From: CAZDAW01 sp964503685
GTDB taxonomy: Bacteria > Chloroflexota > Anaerolineae > Anaerolineales > Anaerolineaceae
Length of the DNA: 13,679 bases
Direction: 5' to 3'
NCBI GenBank assembly: GCA_964503685.1
Contig: CAZDAW010000099.1
Span: 1 to 13,679 of the forward strand
Shown here: positions 6,510 to 13,679 of the stretch, one piece after another
Numbering within the stretch: position 1 is the stretch's first letter
Layout: the number at the start of each line of letters is the position of its first letter
Position numbers and translations under genes: made by a program
Notes under the pieces: model-generated
Database searches by the model: none
What the model was told of the DNA's origin: nothing
What the model saw: only the letters and a program-made list of their open reading frames with translations

Positions 6510-7340
6510 TTACTTTACCGCGCCAAGAGTTAACCCTTCAACGATATAACGTTGAGCAATTGCTGCAAATATCAACATCGGGATAATCGATACAATCGAT
6601 GCTGCCGTCATTCCACCCCAATCAATGGATGCATAGCCGCGGAAGCCTGCCACTGCCACTGTAACTGTTTTTGCCGAATCAAAGGTCAGAGCCAGGGCAA
6701 TTGTCAACTCATTCCAAATCCAGATGGCGGTCAGGATTGCAGTCGCAGCAATACCGGGGGCGGTGAGAGGTAGATAAACCTGGCGCAGGGTCTGTAAGCG
6801 GGTACACCCGTCAATTCTTGCTGCATCTTCCAGATCTACCGGTACATCTTTGAAAAATCCCCGCAACAACCATATTGCAAATGGCAATGCAAAAGCCTGG
6901 TAAACCAGCGCTAATCCAAGCTGGGTATCATACATCCCGGTCCGTTGATAGAGAATATACATGGGGATGATAAACAAGAACTCGGGAAACATGTAAGAAA
7001 CCAGCAACCAGATAGACAGGAACTTTTTTCCCTTAAACGATAAACGGTTCATCGCATAAGCTGCCGGTACCGCACAGATTATAGCCAATATCACACCAAC
7101 GATTGTAATCATGATACTGTTTTGATAAGCCTGAGCAAATCCAGCCGTCTGCCAGATTTTGAAATAATTGCTCCATATCGGCTTAAAAAACCAGACTGGC
7201 GGCATTGCGAATGCATCTTTTTGGGTCTTAATCGATATCGTAAAAATCCAGAAGATGGGAAATAACGTAACGATCACCGCAAAAATTGAAAGGGCATAAG
7301 CAATAATCGTAACAACTCTTTTTTTTGTCTTTGCATTCAT
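6510..7340 (-). CDS. Carbohydrate ABC transporter permease, MalG/UgpE type
   Basis: A 276-residue inner-membrane protein, the second of two permeases of a CUT1-type sugar importer. About six hydrophobic segments are visible, including 12-34, 75-97, 108-130, 142-160, 197-218 and 245-265. The cytoplasmic EAA loop that contacts the ATPase is EDAARIDGCTRLQTLRQVYL with PL following (171-192). The C-terminal YIVEGLTLGAVK is typical of MalG-like proteins. The ATG has GAGGG about eight bases upstream. It lies 23 bp after the first permease gene, so they are one transcription unit. No ATPase gene follows: the next gene is an SDR, so the ATPase must be encoded elsewhere, as is common where one MsmK/MsmX-type ATPase serves several importers. 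Confidence 0.94.
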   Translation of the reverse strand: MNAKTKKRVVTIIAYALSIFAVIVTLFPIFWIFTISIKTQKDAFAMPPVWFFKPIWSNYFKIWQTAGFAQAYQNSIMITIVGVILAIICAVPAAYAMNRLSFKGKKFLSIWLLVSYMFPEFLFIIPMYILYQRTGMYDTQLGLALVYQAFALPFAIWLLRGFFKDVPVDLEDAARIDGCTRLQTLRQVYLPLTAPGIAATAILTAIWIWNELTIALALTFDSAKTVTVAVAGFRGYASIDWGGMTAASIVSIIPMLIFAAIAQRYIVEGLTLGAVK

Positions 7341-7363
7341 ATCTTAATCCCTCGTCCCTGTTT

Positions 7364-8260
7364 TCAAACACTTTCCCGCTCACCAAATCGCATATAAATC
7401 AAACAAAGAGCAAGAATAATGATGGAAAAAATCACCATCAGAGTCATGGAGCGGCTCAGGAACAGGAATTTAAAAGCAGTCCGGTAAGCCAGGGTCTGAA
7501 CTGATTCGGTAATTTGCGCCGGCCCGCCTCCTGTGGTGCCAAAGATAATTGCAAACACCTTTAAACAATCAATTGTCCTGAAGATCAGCACAGTTAAAAA
7601 CACAGGTTTAAGCATGGGAAGCGTCAGGTAACGGAAACTCTGCAAACTGGTTGCACCGTCAACTTCAGCGGCTTCGTAAGGCTCTTTCGGTAAACTCCTC
7701 AACCCGGCTGAGAGCACAATGAATACGAATGCAGTTTGCCACCATGTATCCACCATGATAATTGAAGGCATGGCTGTTGCCGGCGCGCCAAAGAATGCTG
7801 ATTTGGGCAATCCAACCAGGGTGAAGAAGTAATTGACAATGCCCAGCGTCGGATCCAGCAAAATTTTCCACATCAAAGCGACGATAATCCCGGAAACCAT
7901 TAAAGGCAACATCAGCAGCGTACGGAAAAAGCCCATGCCAAAACCCAAACGGTTGACAATAACAGCCAACGCCAACCCTAAAACAAGTTCAACGCTGACC
8001 GCGCCAACCGTAAAAAAAAATGTCTGACCCAATACTTTCCAGAATTTCGGGTCAGTCAAATACATGATGTAATTGCTCAGCCCGACAAAACTTCTGCTCA
8101 ATCCCCAATCCCAATTGAACAAACTCATAACCAATGAATAGATCACCGGGTAGATTGAAGTGATTCCTAAAATAATTAAAGCAGGGCCGATATATAAATA
8201 ACCAATCCTCAGTTTCCTGCGAGGTTTTTCTTGTATTAACGAAGATTCACCAACGGCCAT
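7364..8260 (-). CDS. Sugar ABC transporter permease, MalF/UgpA type
   Basis: A 298-residue inner-membrane protein, first permease of the CUT1-type importer. After a charged N-terminus (residues 1-18) six membrane segments follow, including roughly 19-44, 80-102, 110-133, 165-187, 218-242 and 270-290. The EAA loop EPYEAAEVDGATSLQSFRYL, then TLPML (193-215), contacts the ATPase. The frame extends to a TTG at 8287, but AGGAGA at 8265-8270 lies four bases before the ATG at 8260, and the residues from that ATG match the usual start of the family, so 8260 is taken. It is separated from the binding-protein gene by 96 bp holding a strong hairpin. Imported substrate cannot be read from the permease. 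Confidence 0.94.
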   Translation of the reverse strand: MAVGESSLIQEKPRRKLRIGYLYIGPALIILGITSIYPVIYSLVMSLFNWDWGLSRSFVGLSNYIMYLTDPKFWKVLGQTFFFTVGAVSVELVLGLALAVIVNRLGFGMGFFRTLLMLPLMVSGIIVALMWKILLDPTLGIVNYFFTLVGLPKSAFFGAPATAMPSIIMVDTWWQTAFVFIVLSAGLRSLPKEPYEAAEVDGATSLQSFRYLTLPMLKPVFLTVLIFRTIDCLKVFAIIFGTTGGGPAQITESVQTLAYRTAFKFLFLSRSMTLMVIFSIIILALCLIYMRFGERESV

Positions 8261-8264
8261 TGAT

Positions 8265-8270
8265 TCTCCT
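8265..8270 (-). promoter_or_regulatory. Ribosome binding site of the first permease gene
   Basis: AGGAGA on the minus strand, four bases before ATG 8260. It decides this start over the upstream TTG at 8287. Confidence 0.75.
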
Positions 8271-8297
8271 GAAATATAAGACAGCAATCAGAAGGCC

Positions 8298-8334
8298 AGT
8301 GGGGCAGGATCTATCCGGAAAATCCTACCCCACT
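8298..8334 (-). promoter_or_regulatory. Intercistronic RNA hairpin between binding-protein and permease genes
   Basis: Arms 8298-8310 and 8322-8334 form a 13-bp stem around an 11-nt loop. The single position that mismatches on the plus strand becomes a G-U pair in the minus-strand RNA, so the stem is continuous in the actual transcript. It starts 22 bp after the binding-protein stop. No T-run follows, so it is not a standard terminator. Hairpins here typically stabilise the upstream message or limit read-through, so that more binding protein than permease is made. Confidence 0.65.
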
Positions 8335-8356
8335 CAAATTCAATCACTGTTTGTTA

Positions 8357-9766
8357 TTATTTTACGACGCTTTCAACATTCGCCTGCAAATCCTGGCATG
8401 CCTGAACGGGATCTTTGCCGCCATAGATTTCCTGCACCGCATCCACGATCATGATCGCCATTTCTTTCCAACCCTCATAGAATACTGCGGTGGGGCGAGA
8501 AGTCGCCATAGCGGCTTGGACCGCTTCGACATAACCCGGGTTGAGCGCTTTTGTGTAAGTCTCATTTTTCCAGGTTGAAAGTCGCGGCGCGCCGCCGGTC
8601 TTAACGCCGATCCTGGGCTCAATTTCCTTGCTGGTCGCCCATTGGATAAAGTACCAGGCAGCTTCCTTCTTCTCGGAATTTTCCGGAATACCCAGTCCCC
8701 ACATCCAGTGGCCGGTCATTGATCCTTTATCCGTCTTTGGAAGCGGTGCATAGCCAACTTTATCGGCTATCTGAGAGGCTTCGGGGTCTTCATAACCGGG
8801 GCCAAACAGACTGGCATCGATAAAGAACGCCACTTTCCCCTGGGCAAAGAGTTGATTGGCATCATTCCAATCGATTGATTGGATATTTGGCGGCCCGGCT
8901 TTCATCATACCGGCATAATTCGATAAACCTTCCACAATCCGTGGATCAGTGAAACGACCTTTCGTCCAATCGCCGTCGAACCAGACATTGTATGGCAGCG
9001 GTGTGGCGTCAGAACCAAAACTGTTGAAAACCACACCGGTCATTGTATCCATGACTGTATCAGAACGAACGCCGCGCATAACCGCGCCGAACACCTCGCC
9101 ATTACCTTCATCAGTGATTTTTTGAGCCGCAGTCAATAATTCAGCGAAAGTTTCAGGAACTTTACCGCCCAGATATTTATCAACCAGCTCCTTGTTATAG
9201 AAGAGGATATAGGCTTCAAAGGTAATCGGAATACCGTATAATTGAGCCTTCTCATCGCCTGGAGGATACATTGCCCCGGCGCGAAATCCCTCTGGAAAAT
9301 CAGCCAGATCGTAATCGGGCGAAGTCATCGTTGGGTCCTCCAGGTAAGGAGTCAGCGGGGCAATTAAATTGGCCGAATACTGAGTGAAGGCCGTGGAATC
9401 CATTGGCAGAAAATACACATCCGCAACAGGTTTATCAGAACGAACAGCCAGTTCCATTTTGTCAAAATACAGGTCTTCAGCGAAAGGTTGCATATTGACT
9501 TTGATGCCGGTTTTATCAGTGAATTCCTGGACGACTGTGCGTAAACCTTCAGTCCATGGATGTTCATTGAGTAGGACTGTAATTTCCTGGCCTTCAAAGC
9601 GCTTCCAATCAAATTCTTTGGGCGCTTCGGCTGCCGGTTCTTCAGCAACCGGCTCTTCTGCCGCAACTGGTTGTTCTGGCGCCGGCGTTGCCGCTGGTTG
9701 GCAGGCGGTCAGAACAAAAGCCGCTATCACCAATATACTTAATAAAACATATACTTTGCTCTTCAT
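8357..9766 (-). CDS. Sugar-type ABC transporter substrate-binding lipoprotein
   Basis: A 469-residue extracellular solute-binding protein (SBP_bac_1 family), the receptor of the adjacent importer. The signal peptide (1-21) ends in the lipobox LTAC with Cys22 as lipid anchor. A linker rich in Ala, Pro and Glu (23-52) follows, then the binding domain from about 55 (EITVLLNEHPWTEGLRTVV). It has the usual features of the family, such as an LAVRSDKPVADVYFLPMDST-like strand-helix block, a YGIPITFEAYILFYNKELVD segment near 170-190, and many aromatics (for example GHWMWGLGIPE) suited to stacking on sugars. AGGAG is nine bases before the ATG. A 175-bp gap upstream could hold a separate promoter. The ligand is unknown; neighbours suggest a sugar, amino sugar or cyclitol. 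Confidence 0.93.
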   Translation of the reverse strand: MKSKVYVLLSILVIAAFVLTACQPAATPAPEQPVAAEEPVAEEPAAEAPKEFDWKRFEGQEITVLLNEHPWTEGLRTVVQEFTDKTGIKVNMQPFAEDLYFDKMELAVRSDKPVADVYFLPMDSTAFTQYSANLIAPLTPYLEDPTMTSPDYDLADFPEGFRAGAMYPPGDEKAQLYGIPITFEAYILFYNKELVDKYLGGKVPETFAELLTAAQKITDEGNGEVFGAVMRGVRSDTVMDTMTGVVFNSFGSDATPLPYNVWFDGDWTKGRFTDPRIVEGLSNYAGMMKAGPPNIQSIDWNDANQLFAQGKVAFFIDASLFGPGYEDPEASQIADKVGYAPLPKTDKGSMTGHWMWGLGIPENSEKKEAAWYFIQWATSKEIEPRIGVKTGGAPRLSTWKNETYTKALNPGYVEAVQAAMATSRPTAVFYEGWKEMAIMIVDAVQEIYGGKDPVQACQDLQANVESVVK

Positions 9767-9941
9767 TCCTTATTTCTCCTCTTATTTATCATGAAACGAG
9801 TTACCTGTTGTTTATTCTGAAATAAAAAACCTCACCCGAATACTTTTACCCTTCACCTCCTTTCCGAAATTTTTCTTCGTCACTCACATGAAATATCATC
9901 AGCAAATGAATTATTCAACTCGTCAGGTTACAAATTTAACT
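9767..9941 (-). other. 175-bp gap upstream of the binding-protein gene with an unusually complete Shine-Dalgarno sequence
   Basis: This is the longest non-coding stretch of the minus-strand array. It holds GAAAGGAGGTGA at 9853-9864 on the minus strand, a near-complete match to the 16S 3' end, about 90 bp before the binding-protein start with no convincing gene after it. TTTATT-CTGA-AATAAA (9811-9826) is a perfect inverted repeat. The only promoter-like pair (TTGAAT, 17 bp, TATTTC, near 9890-9920) is weak, so I do not call it. Confidence 0.4.
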
Positions 9942-10352
9942 TCAGGGGAGCCATGAAGGAAGCATATCTTTTATCTGACTTATCTCTTTTGATTCTATAT
10001 TGCGAATTTCAGTATCCTCTTTATCCGTTTCCCTGGACTCAACAATGATCCACGAAGCATCAGGCGTTGCGATAACTGTATGCCAGGTGCCTCTCGTCAC
10101 ATTGTAAATAACACCCGGCTTCATATCATAAAGTTCAATACCCGCGCCAGAGCAAACAATCAACGCGCCCTGTCCACGCCAGAGAACAAAAACCTCATCC
10201 GAATTCTTATGGCGTTCGAACTGATTTATCTTTGATCGCGTCAAGTTTGGCTCCCAATTAAGTATAGCCACTGCCCAATCGCGCTCCGATACCAACGGCT
10301 TAAATCCCAGCCCATCCCAGTCATGCACTTCAACAGCCAACCGGTTTCCCAT
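9942..10352 (-). CDS. Cupin-domain protein
   Basis: A 136-residue single-domain cupin, without signal or membrane segment. The first motif reads ERHKNSDEVFVLWRGQGAL (46-64), with His48 and Glu53 the probable metal ligands; the usual second His of the HxH pair is not there. The second motif carries MKPGVIYNVTRGTWHTV (77-93) with His91. The remaining C-terminal part is charged and probably helical. The ATG has GAAGGGAA just upstream and lies 12 bp after the aminotransferase stop, so co-expression is almost certain. Cupins this small can be sugar isomerases, epimerases, lyases or ligand sensors; which applies here cannot be told. In this setting a role in handling the imported sugar, or in sensing it, is plausible. 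Confidence 0.75.
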   Translation of the reverse strand: MGNRLAVEVHDWDGLGFKPLVSERDWAVAILNWEPNLTRSKINQFERHKNSDEVFVLWRGQGALIVCSGAGIELYDMKPGVIYNVTRGTWHTVIATPDASWIIVESRETDKEDTEIRNIESKEISQIKDMLPSWLP

Positions 10353-10364
10353 AAAATATTCCCT

Positions 10365-11591
10365 TCAGCGTAATTCTTTAGCCATCTTTTGAATTTTCTC
10401 GACCGCTGATACAATCTGCCTCATGTTTTCCACTGAACCCAACAATACATATTGTGGAAGCCACACTGTTTCCCAGGCCGCTTTTTCCGTATTCGGGTAT
10501 TTCGCCTTAAGATACTCGTGTTTCGCTTTTCGCTGTTTACCGCATAACCGCTGACGATACTTATTATTTTTAAAAACATCCAACGCGTGAACCGGCGGAT
10601 AACTGGCCTGTGTCGGTATTCCTTCCGCATTAAAGGCTTCGATAAACCGGTTGATCTCTATACCAGCAAACGCCTTGGTTTTGATCCGAAATATATAAGC
10701 GTAATGACCATTACGAGTGCAACGTTTGTCCTGTTTTTGTGGAATTACGCCATCAATCTTACTCAAAGCGTCATCCAGATAAGCGGCGTTACGCGTGCGA
10801 ATAGCAGCCTGTTCATCCAGCCGACTTAATTGTTGGCTTAAGATTGCTCCCTGCCACTCACTCAAACGATAATTTGATCCGTACATAAAATGAGAGTAGA
10901 ACCACTCTCCAGGCAAACGCCCGCAGTCATGGATTGATCTTGCTTTTCGCTCCAATTTATCATTATTCGTAATAACAATGCCGCCCTCGCCTGCTGTCAT
11001 CAATTTGCTGGCCTGAAAGCTGAACGTACCAATATCGCCAATTGCTCCAACTTTGCGTCCCTTCCATTCACTTCCATGAGCATGCGCACTGTCTTCTACC
11101 AGTTTAAGATCATACTTCTGAGCGATATCAAGCAAACGATCTAAATCGGCTGGATGTCCACCTATATGCACCCCAATAATTGCTTTGGTCTGTTTCGTAA
11201 TCGCTTTCTCGACCAGATCAGGATCAATGCAGAAAGTATCTGGGGTAACATCTACAAAAACCGGTAGGGCGCCAGTAAACAAAACAGCGCTGGCAGTTGC
11301 CACAAAAGTGAAATCAGGCAAAATTACTTCATCGCCTGGCCCAACACCCAGAGCAGCCAAGGCAACTTCCAATGCAGCAGTCCCATTGGTAACTGCAATA
11401 CCATGCTTGGCTTCATGATAAGCAGCAAAATCCCTTTCGAATTGCAGCGTTTCTGTACCCGGAGTACGCCACCAGACCCGACTTTCAAGCACCTTTGTTA
11501 ATGCTGCCTTTTCTTTCTCATCGTATTGCGGCCAAAGCGGAAAAGGTGATTTTACGACCGGATCGCCGCCGAATAGCGCCAATTTTTCCAT
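10365..11591 (-). CDS. DegT/DnrJ/EryC1/StrS-type PLP-dependent aminotransferase
   Basis: A 408-residue fold-type I enzyme of the sugar aminotransferase family, which interconverts keto-sugars or keto-cyclitols and their amino forms. PLP-binding features in order: TNGTAALEVALAALG (68-82), the EVILPDFTFVATASAVL block (88-104), VEDSAHAHG (165-173) with Asp167 for the pyridine nitrogen, and FSFQASKLMTAGEGG (190-204) with Lys196 as the internal aldimine lysine. GSNYRLSEWQGAI at 238-250 is also typical. AGGAGG lies upstream of the ATG. It is flanked closely by the Gfo/Idh gene (29 bp) and the cupin gene (12 bp). Such enzymes are best known from antibiotic and envelope-sugar synthesis, but beside an importer it may act in breakdown of an amino sugar or aminocyclitol. 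Related members include 3-amino-sugar and scyllo-inosose aminotransferases; the specificity is not known. Confidence 0.92.
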   Translation of the reverse strand: MEKLALFGGDPVVKSPFPLWPQYDEKEKAALTKVLESRVWWRTPGTETLQFERDFAAYHEAKHGIAVTNGTAALEVALAALGVGPGDEVILPDFTFVATASAVLFTGALPVFVDVTPDTFCIDPDLVEKAITKQTKAIIGVHIGGHPADLDRLLDIAQKYDLKLVEDSAHAHGSEWKGRKVGAIGDIGTFSFQASKLMTAGEGGIVITNNDKLERKARSIHDCGRLPGEWFYSHFMYGSNYRLSEWQGAILSQQLSRLDEQAAIRTRNAAYLDDALSKIDGVIPQKQDKRCTRNGHYAYIFRIKTKAFAGIEINRFIEAFNAEGIPTQASYPPVHALDVFKNNKYRQRLCGKQRKAKHEYLKAKYPNTEKAAWETVWLPQYVLLGSVENMRQIVSAVEKIQKMAKELR

Positions 11592-11620
11592 TGAGACATA
11601 CCTCCTGATTCATAATGACC

Positions 11621-12772
11621 CTACAACTCAACCCATCTTCGCTCTTGGGCGCTCTGCAGAAGTGCATCACATAAGAGCATTTCCTGATGGCCATCATCAA
11701 ACGTCGGAAAGCCTCGCGGTTTGTTCAGGTCACCTTCACGAATATAATCGTACACAGCCCTGAACAATTGGAAGAATGTATCGGGATAACCTTCAGCATG
11801 CCCGCCAGGAAAAGCCGCAAAAGAACGCGCCACTGGACTCATCAAAGAGGGATCCTTGATAAGGAGTTGATTAGGCTGTTCGCGCCGCCCAATCCATAAT
11901 TCATTGGGGTTCTCTTGATCCCATCTCAATGAAGCTTTCGAACCGCTTATCTCCCACCAAAAATAATTCTTTCGCCCGGCGCTCACTTGAGATAATGTCA
12001 GAACTGCTCGCCCGCCGTTTTCGAAAGCAATCAAGATGGCAGCAAAATCATCAGTGTTTATCTTGACGGGATCAGCTTCTTCCGCTGAACTCAGTTTATT
12101 AGAGAAGGTATCAACCGCCTGATGTGGTTTGTATCGGGTTGGAATAAAAGTTTTTAAATCAGCCAGAACCGATTCGACTTTCAGTCCGGTCATCCAAAGT
12201 ACCATGTCCATCCAATGTGTTCCAATGTCGGCAACTGCCCGAAGGCGCCCTCCTTCATCTGCTGTCAACCGCCAATTCCAATCTGTGGGCAGAAATAACC
12301 AATCCTGCAAATAAGCCCCGTGAACTATCCGCACATCGCCTATTTCTCCTGATCGAATACGAGCGCGTGCCTCTTGAATCAATGGGTAAAAACGGAGATT
12401 GTAATTAATCGCGCCTACCCGCTCAACTTTTTTTGCGAGGATCGCCAGATCCGCGGATTCACGACTATCCATTGCTAATGGTTTTTCGCAGAGTACATGC
12501 TTGCCGGCCAGCAATGCTTCTTTTGCCATTGGATAATGTAAATGATTGGGGGTGCATATATGGATAACATCAACATTCGGATCTGCCAGTAATTCTTTAA
12601 AATTGCCATAAACATGAGATATACCAAGTCTTTGAGCTGCGGCAGCACCTTCTTCAGCTGATAAACCTAAAATACCCTCTACAGGAATACCCAATCGTCT
12701 CAACATCTGGATATGTGTTGTTCCCATAAAACCCAAACCCGCAACTGCCGAATGGAGTTGACCTTCAGTCAT
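11621..12772 (-). CDS. Gfo/Idh/MocA family NAD(P)-dependent sugar or cyclitol dehydrogenase
   Basis: A 383-residue oxidoreductase. The N-terminal Rossmann domain begins with AVAGLGFMGTTHIQML (9-24), a GxGxxG-type nucleotide loop. HICTPNHLHYPMAKEAL (71-87) and CEKPLAMDSRES (95-106) follow, with Lys97 of EKP the expected catalytic residue. The substrate domain has the DIGTHWMD motif at 182-189 with the conserved His and Asp. The family oxidises ring hydroxyls of sugars and inositols. The open frame extends upstream to 12886, over the ROK gene, but AAGGAG at 12779-12784 is six bases before ATG 12772, and the Rossmann start fits, so 12772 is used (ATG 12775 is the next best). Its product, a keto-sugar, would be a natural substrate for the adjacent aminotransferase, and vice versa. 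Confidence 0.92.
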   Translation of the reverse strand: MTEGQLHSAVAGLGFMGTTHIQMLRRLGIPVEGILGLSAEEGAAAAQRLGISHVYGNFKELLADPNVDVIHICTPNHLHYPMAKEALLAGKHVLCEKPLAMDSRESADLAILAKKVERVGAINYNLRFYPLIQEARARIRSGEIGDVRIVHGAYLQDWLFLPTDWNWRLTADEGGRLRAVADIGTHWMDMVLWMTGLKVESVLADLKTFIPTRYKPHQAVDTFSNKLSSAEEADPVKINTDDFAAILIAFENGGRAVLTLSQVSAGRKNYFWWEISGSKASLRWDQENPNELWIGRREQPNQLLIKDPSLMSPVARSFAAFPGGHAEGYPDTFFQLFRAVYDYIREGDLNKPRGFPTFDDGHQEMLLCDALLQSAQERRWVEL

Positions 12773-12778
12773 CATAGA

Positions 12779-12784
12779 CTCCTT
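12779..12784 (-). promoter_or_regulatory. Ribosome binding site of the Gfo/Idh gene
   Basis: AAGGAG on the minus strand, within the 10-13 bp between the ROK stop and the Gfo/Idh start. It favours ATG 12772 (six-base gap) over ATG 12775 (three-base gap) and rules out the longer frame. Confidence 0.75.
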
Positions 12785-12785
12785 A

Positions 12786-13679
12786 TCACACATAAGACTT
12801 AACCATTGCAAAATCCAATACTTCCGCCAGAACCAGATTGGTTGCCCCCAACATAACAGCCTTATCTCCAAGCGATGACGCCTCAAGGCGAGGCATGAAA
12901 GGTATGCCTGTTTTTATCCGTGCCTCAATCGATTCAACGATCGCTCCAATGCGCTCTGTAATCACTCCGCCGAAGCATATAACTTCTGGATCTAAAATAC
13001 TGGCCAGACTGGTAACAGCAATTCCGAGATAATCGATCGTTTCATCAATTACCTGCTTTGCCCAAATTTCACCTTTTTCTGCAGCGAAGAATACATCATC
13101 TAACGTCAAATCCGATTCAAGATGATGACCCTTTTCAATATAATGATTGGAATAAGCCCTTTTCAGAATCCCCTGCCCCGAAGTCAAATATTCAAGCGCG
13201 CCATAACCTTCATATGTCTTTCCAAGATATTCCATGCCAGGCAACAGATAACCCACTTCGCCTGACGACATGTGCTGGCCGCGGTATAACGCGCCGCCGA
13301 TGACTATTCCAGCTCCCATCCCGGCCGTTCTGACCACCAAATAAACAAAATTCTGCACGCCACGTCCGGCGCCAAAGTTCAATTCCGCCAGCGTGGCTAT
13401 ATTGACATCATTTTCAATAAATACTGGATAAATAAAACGTTTCGCGATAATATCAACGAGCGGCAAATTACTCCAGCCCAGGCTGGCAGCCCAAGTAACG
13501 ATGCCTTCTTTAACTTGGGTTACACCTGGTATACCTATCCCAATACCCAGGAGATGCTGGTCTTGCGAGCGGGGAAGATTCGACAATCGTTCAATCATAT
13601 CCAGGACATTATCGAGATTCTTTTGCCCATCTGCTTTGCACACTGGAATCATAATTTCACCCAGGCTATTTCCATCCAA
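12786..13679 (-). CDS. ROK-family protein (sugar kinase or NagC/XylR-type regulator), 5' end cut by the window
   Basis: The last 298 codons of a ROK gene whose start lies beyond 13679; the first residues (DGNSLGEIMIPV) match a point about 20 residues into a ROK domain. Visible blocks are GIGIPGVTQVKEGIVTW (47-63), the active-site ENDVNIATLAELNFGAGRG (88-106), TAGMGAGIVIGGALYRG (113-129) and GEVGYLLPG. The usual zinc motif (GH... then CxCGxxGCxE) is replaced by GYLLPG and YEGYGALEYLTSG, with no Cys. Whether a helix-turn-helix precedes the domain is outside the window: with one it would be a regulator, without one a sugar kinase. As first visible gene of the operon and lacking zinc ligands, a regulator is somewhat favoured. 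It ends 10-13 bp before the Gfo/Idh gene. Confidence 0.88.
   Translation of the reverse strand: MDGNSLGEIMIPVCKADGQKNLDNVLDMIERLSNLPRSQDQHLLGIGIGIPGVTQVKEGIVTWAASLGWSNLPLVDIIAKRFIYPVFIENDVNIATLAELNFGAGRGVQNFVYLVVRTAGMGAGIVIGGALYRGQHMSSGEVGYLLPGMEYLGKTYEGYGALEYLTSGQGILKRAYSNHYIEKGHHLESDLTLDDVFFAAEKGEIWAKQVIDETIDYLGIAVTSLASILDPEVICFGGVITERIGAIVESIEARIKTGIPFMPRLEASSLGDKAVMLGATNLVLAEVLDFAMVKSYV

Noticed and set aside
9795..9925. ACGAGTT and AACTCGT as a distant inverted repeat in the gap before the binding-protein gene
   Set aside because: Only 7 bp, over 100 bp apart; chance occurrence is likely.
12773..12886. Longer N-terminus for the Gfo/Idh protein
   Set aside because: It would overlap the end of the ROK gene by about 100 bp, its residues do not fit the family, and a good ribosome site precedes ATG 12772.
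1..13679. CRISPR array, insertion sequence or prophage genes
   Set aside because: No regularly spaced repeats, transposase, integrase or phage structural genes are visible on either strand.

Overview
The window carries one partial tRNA gene and eleven protein genes at moderate GC, nearly all intact. No gene here fixes the taxon. The lipoprotein-type solute-binding protein with a Glu/Pro/Ala-rich linker, the unusual CapA-like lipoprotein with an extra N-terminal domain, and the mix of a sugar ABC transporter, Gfo/Idh, DegT and ROK genes resemble free-living Chloroflexota (Anaerolineae-like). That is an inference from family resemblance, not a measured placement.

Left edge (1-235): the 3' part of tRNA-Glu(UUC), a rho-independent terminator, and a second broken copy of the tRNA's middle section with 19 extra nucleotides in the anticodon loop. 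Next come a histidine-phosphatase gene on the minus strand and a divergent CapA-like lipoprotein gene on the plus strand. Their facing promoters have overlapping -10 boxes.

Middle (2753-5604): a short plus-strand pair encodes a small SpoIIAA/STAS-like protein and a MerR-type regulator with a cobalamin-binding module of the CarH/LitR photoreceptor class. They converge on a class I photolyase gene on the minus strand. Light sensing beside light-driven DNA repair is a recognisable pairing. The photolyase seems to have its own extended -10 promoter placed so close to its GTG start that the mRNA would be leaderless.

Right (5666-13679): a long minus-strand array, read from the right edge, of ROK protein (cut by the edge), Gfo/Idh oxidoreductase, DegT-type PLP aminotransferase, cupin protein, solute-binding lipoprotein, two sugar permeases and an SDR oxidoreductase. 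Gaps are 10-43 bp except around the binding-protein gene, where a 175 bp gap lies upstream and a 96 bp gap with a strong hairpin lies downstream. The set reads as uptake and oxidation/transamination of a sugar, amino sugar or cyclitol, under a ROK protein that may be its regulator. No ABC ATPase is present, so an ATPase encoded elsewhere would have to power the importer.

There is no CRISPR array, transposase or phage gene. The most unusual signals are the tRNA-Glu fragment with an insertion, the CarH-like protein with Tyr where the light-state His ligand is expected, the leaderless photolyase promoter, and the CapA-like protein that seems to lack a canonical metal ligand.
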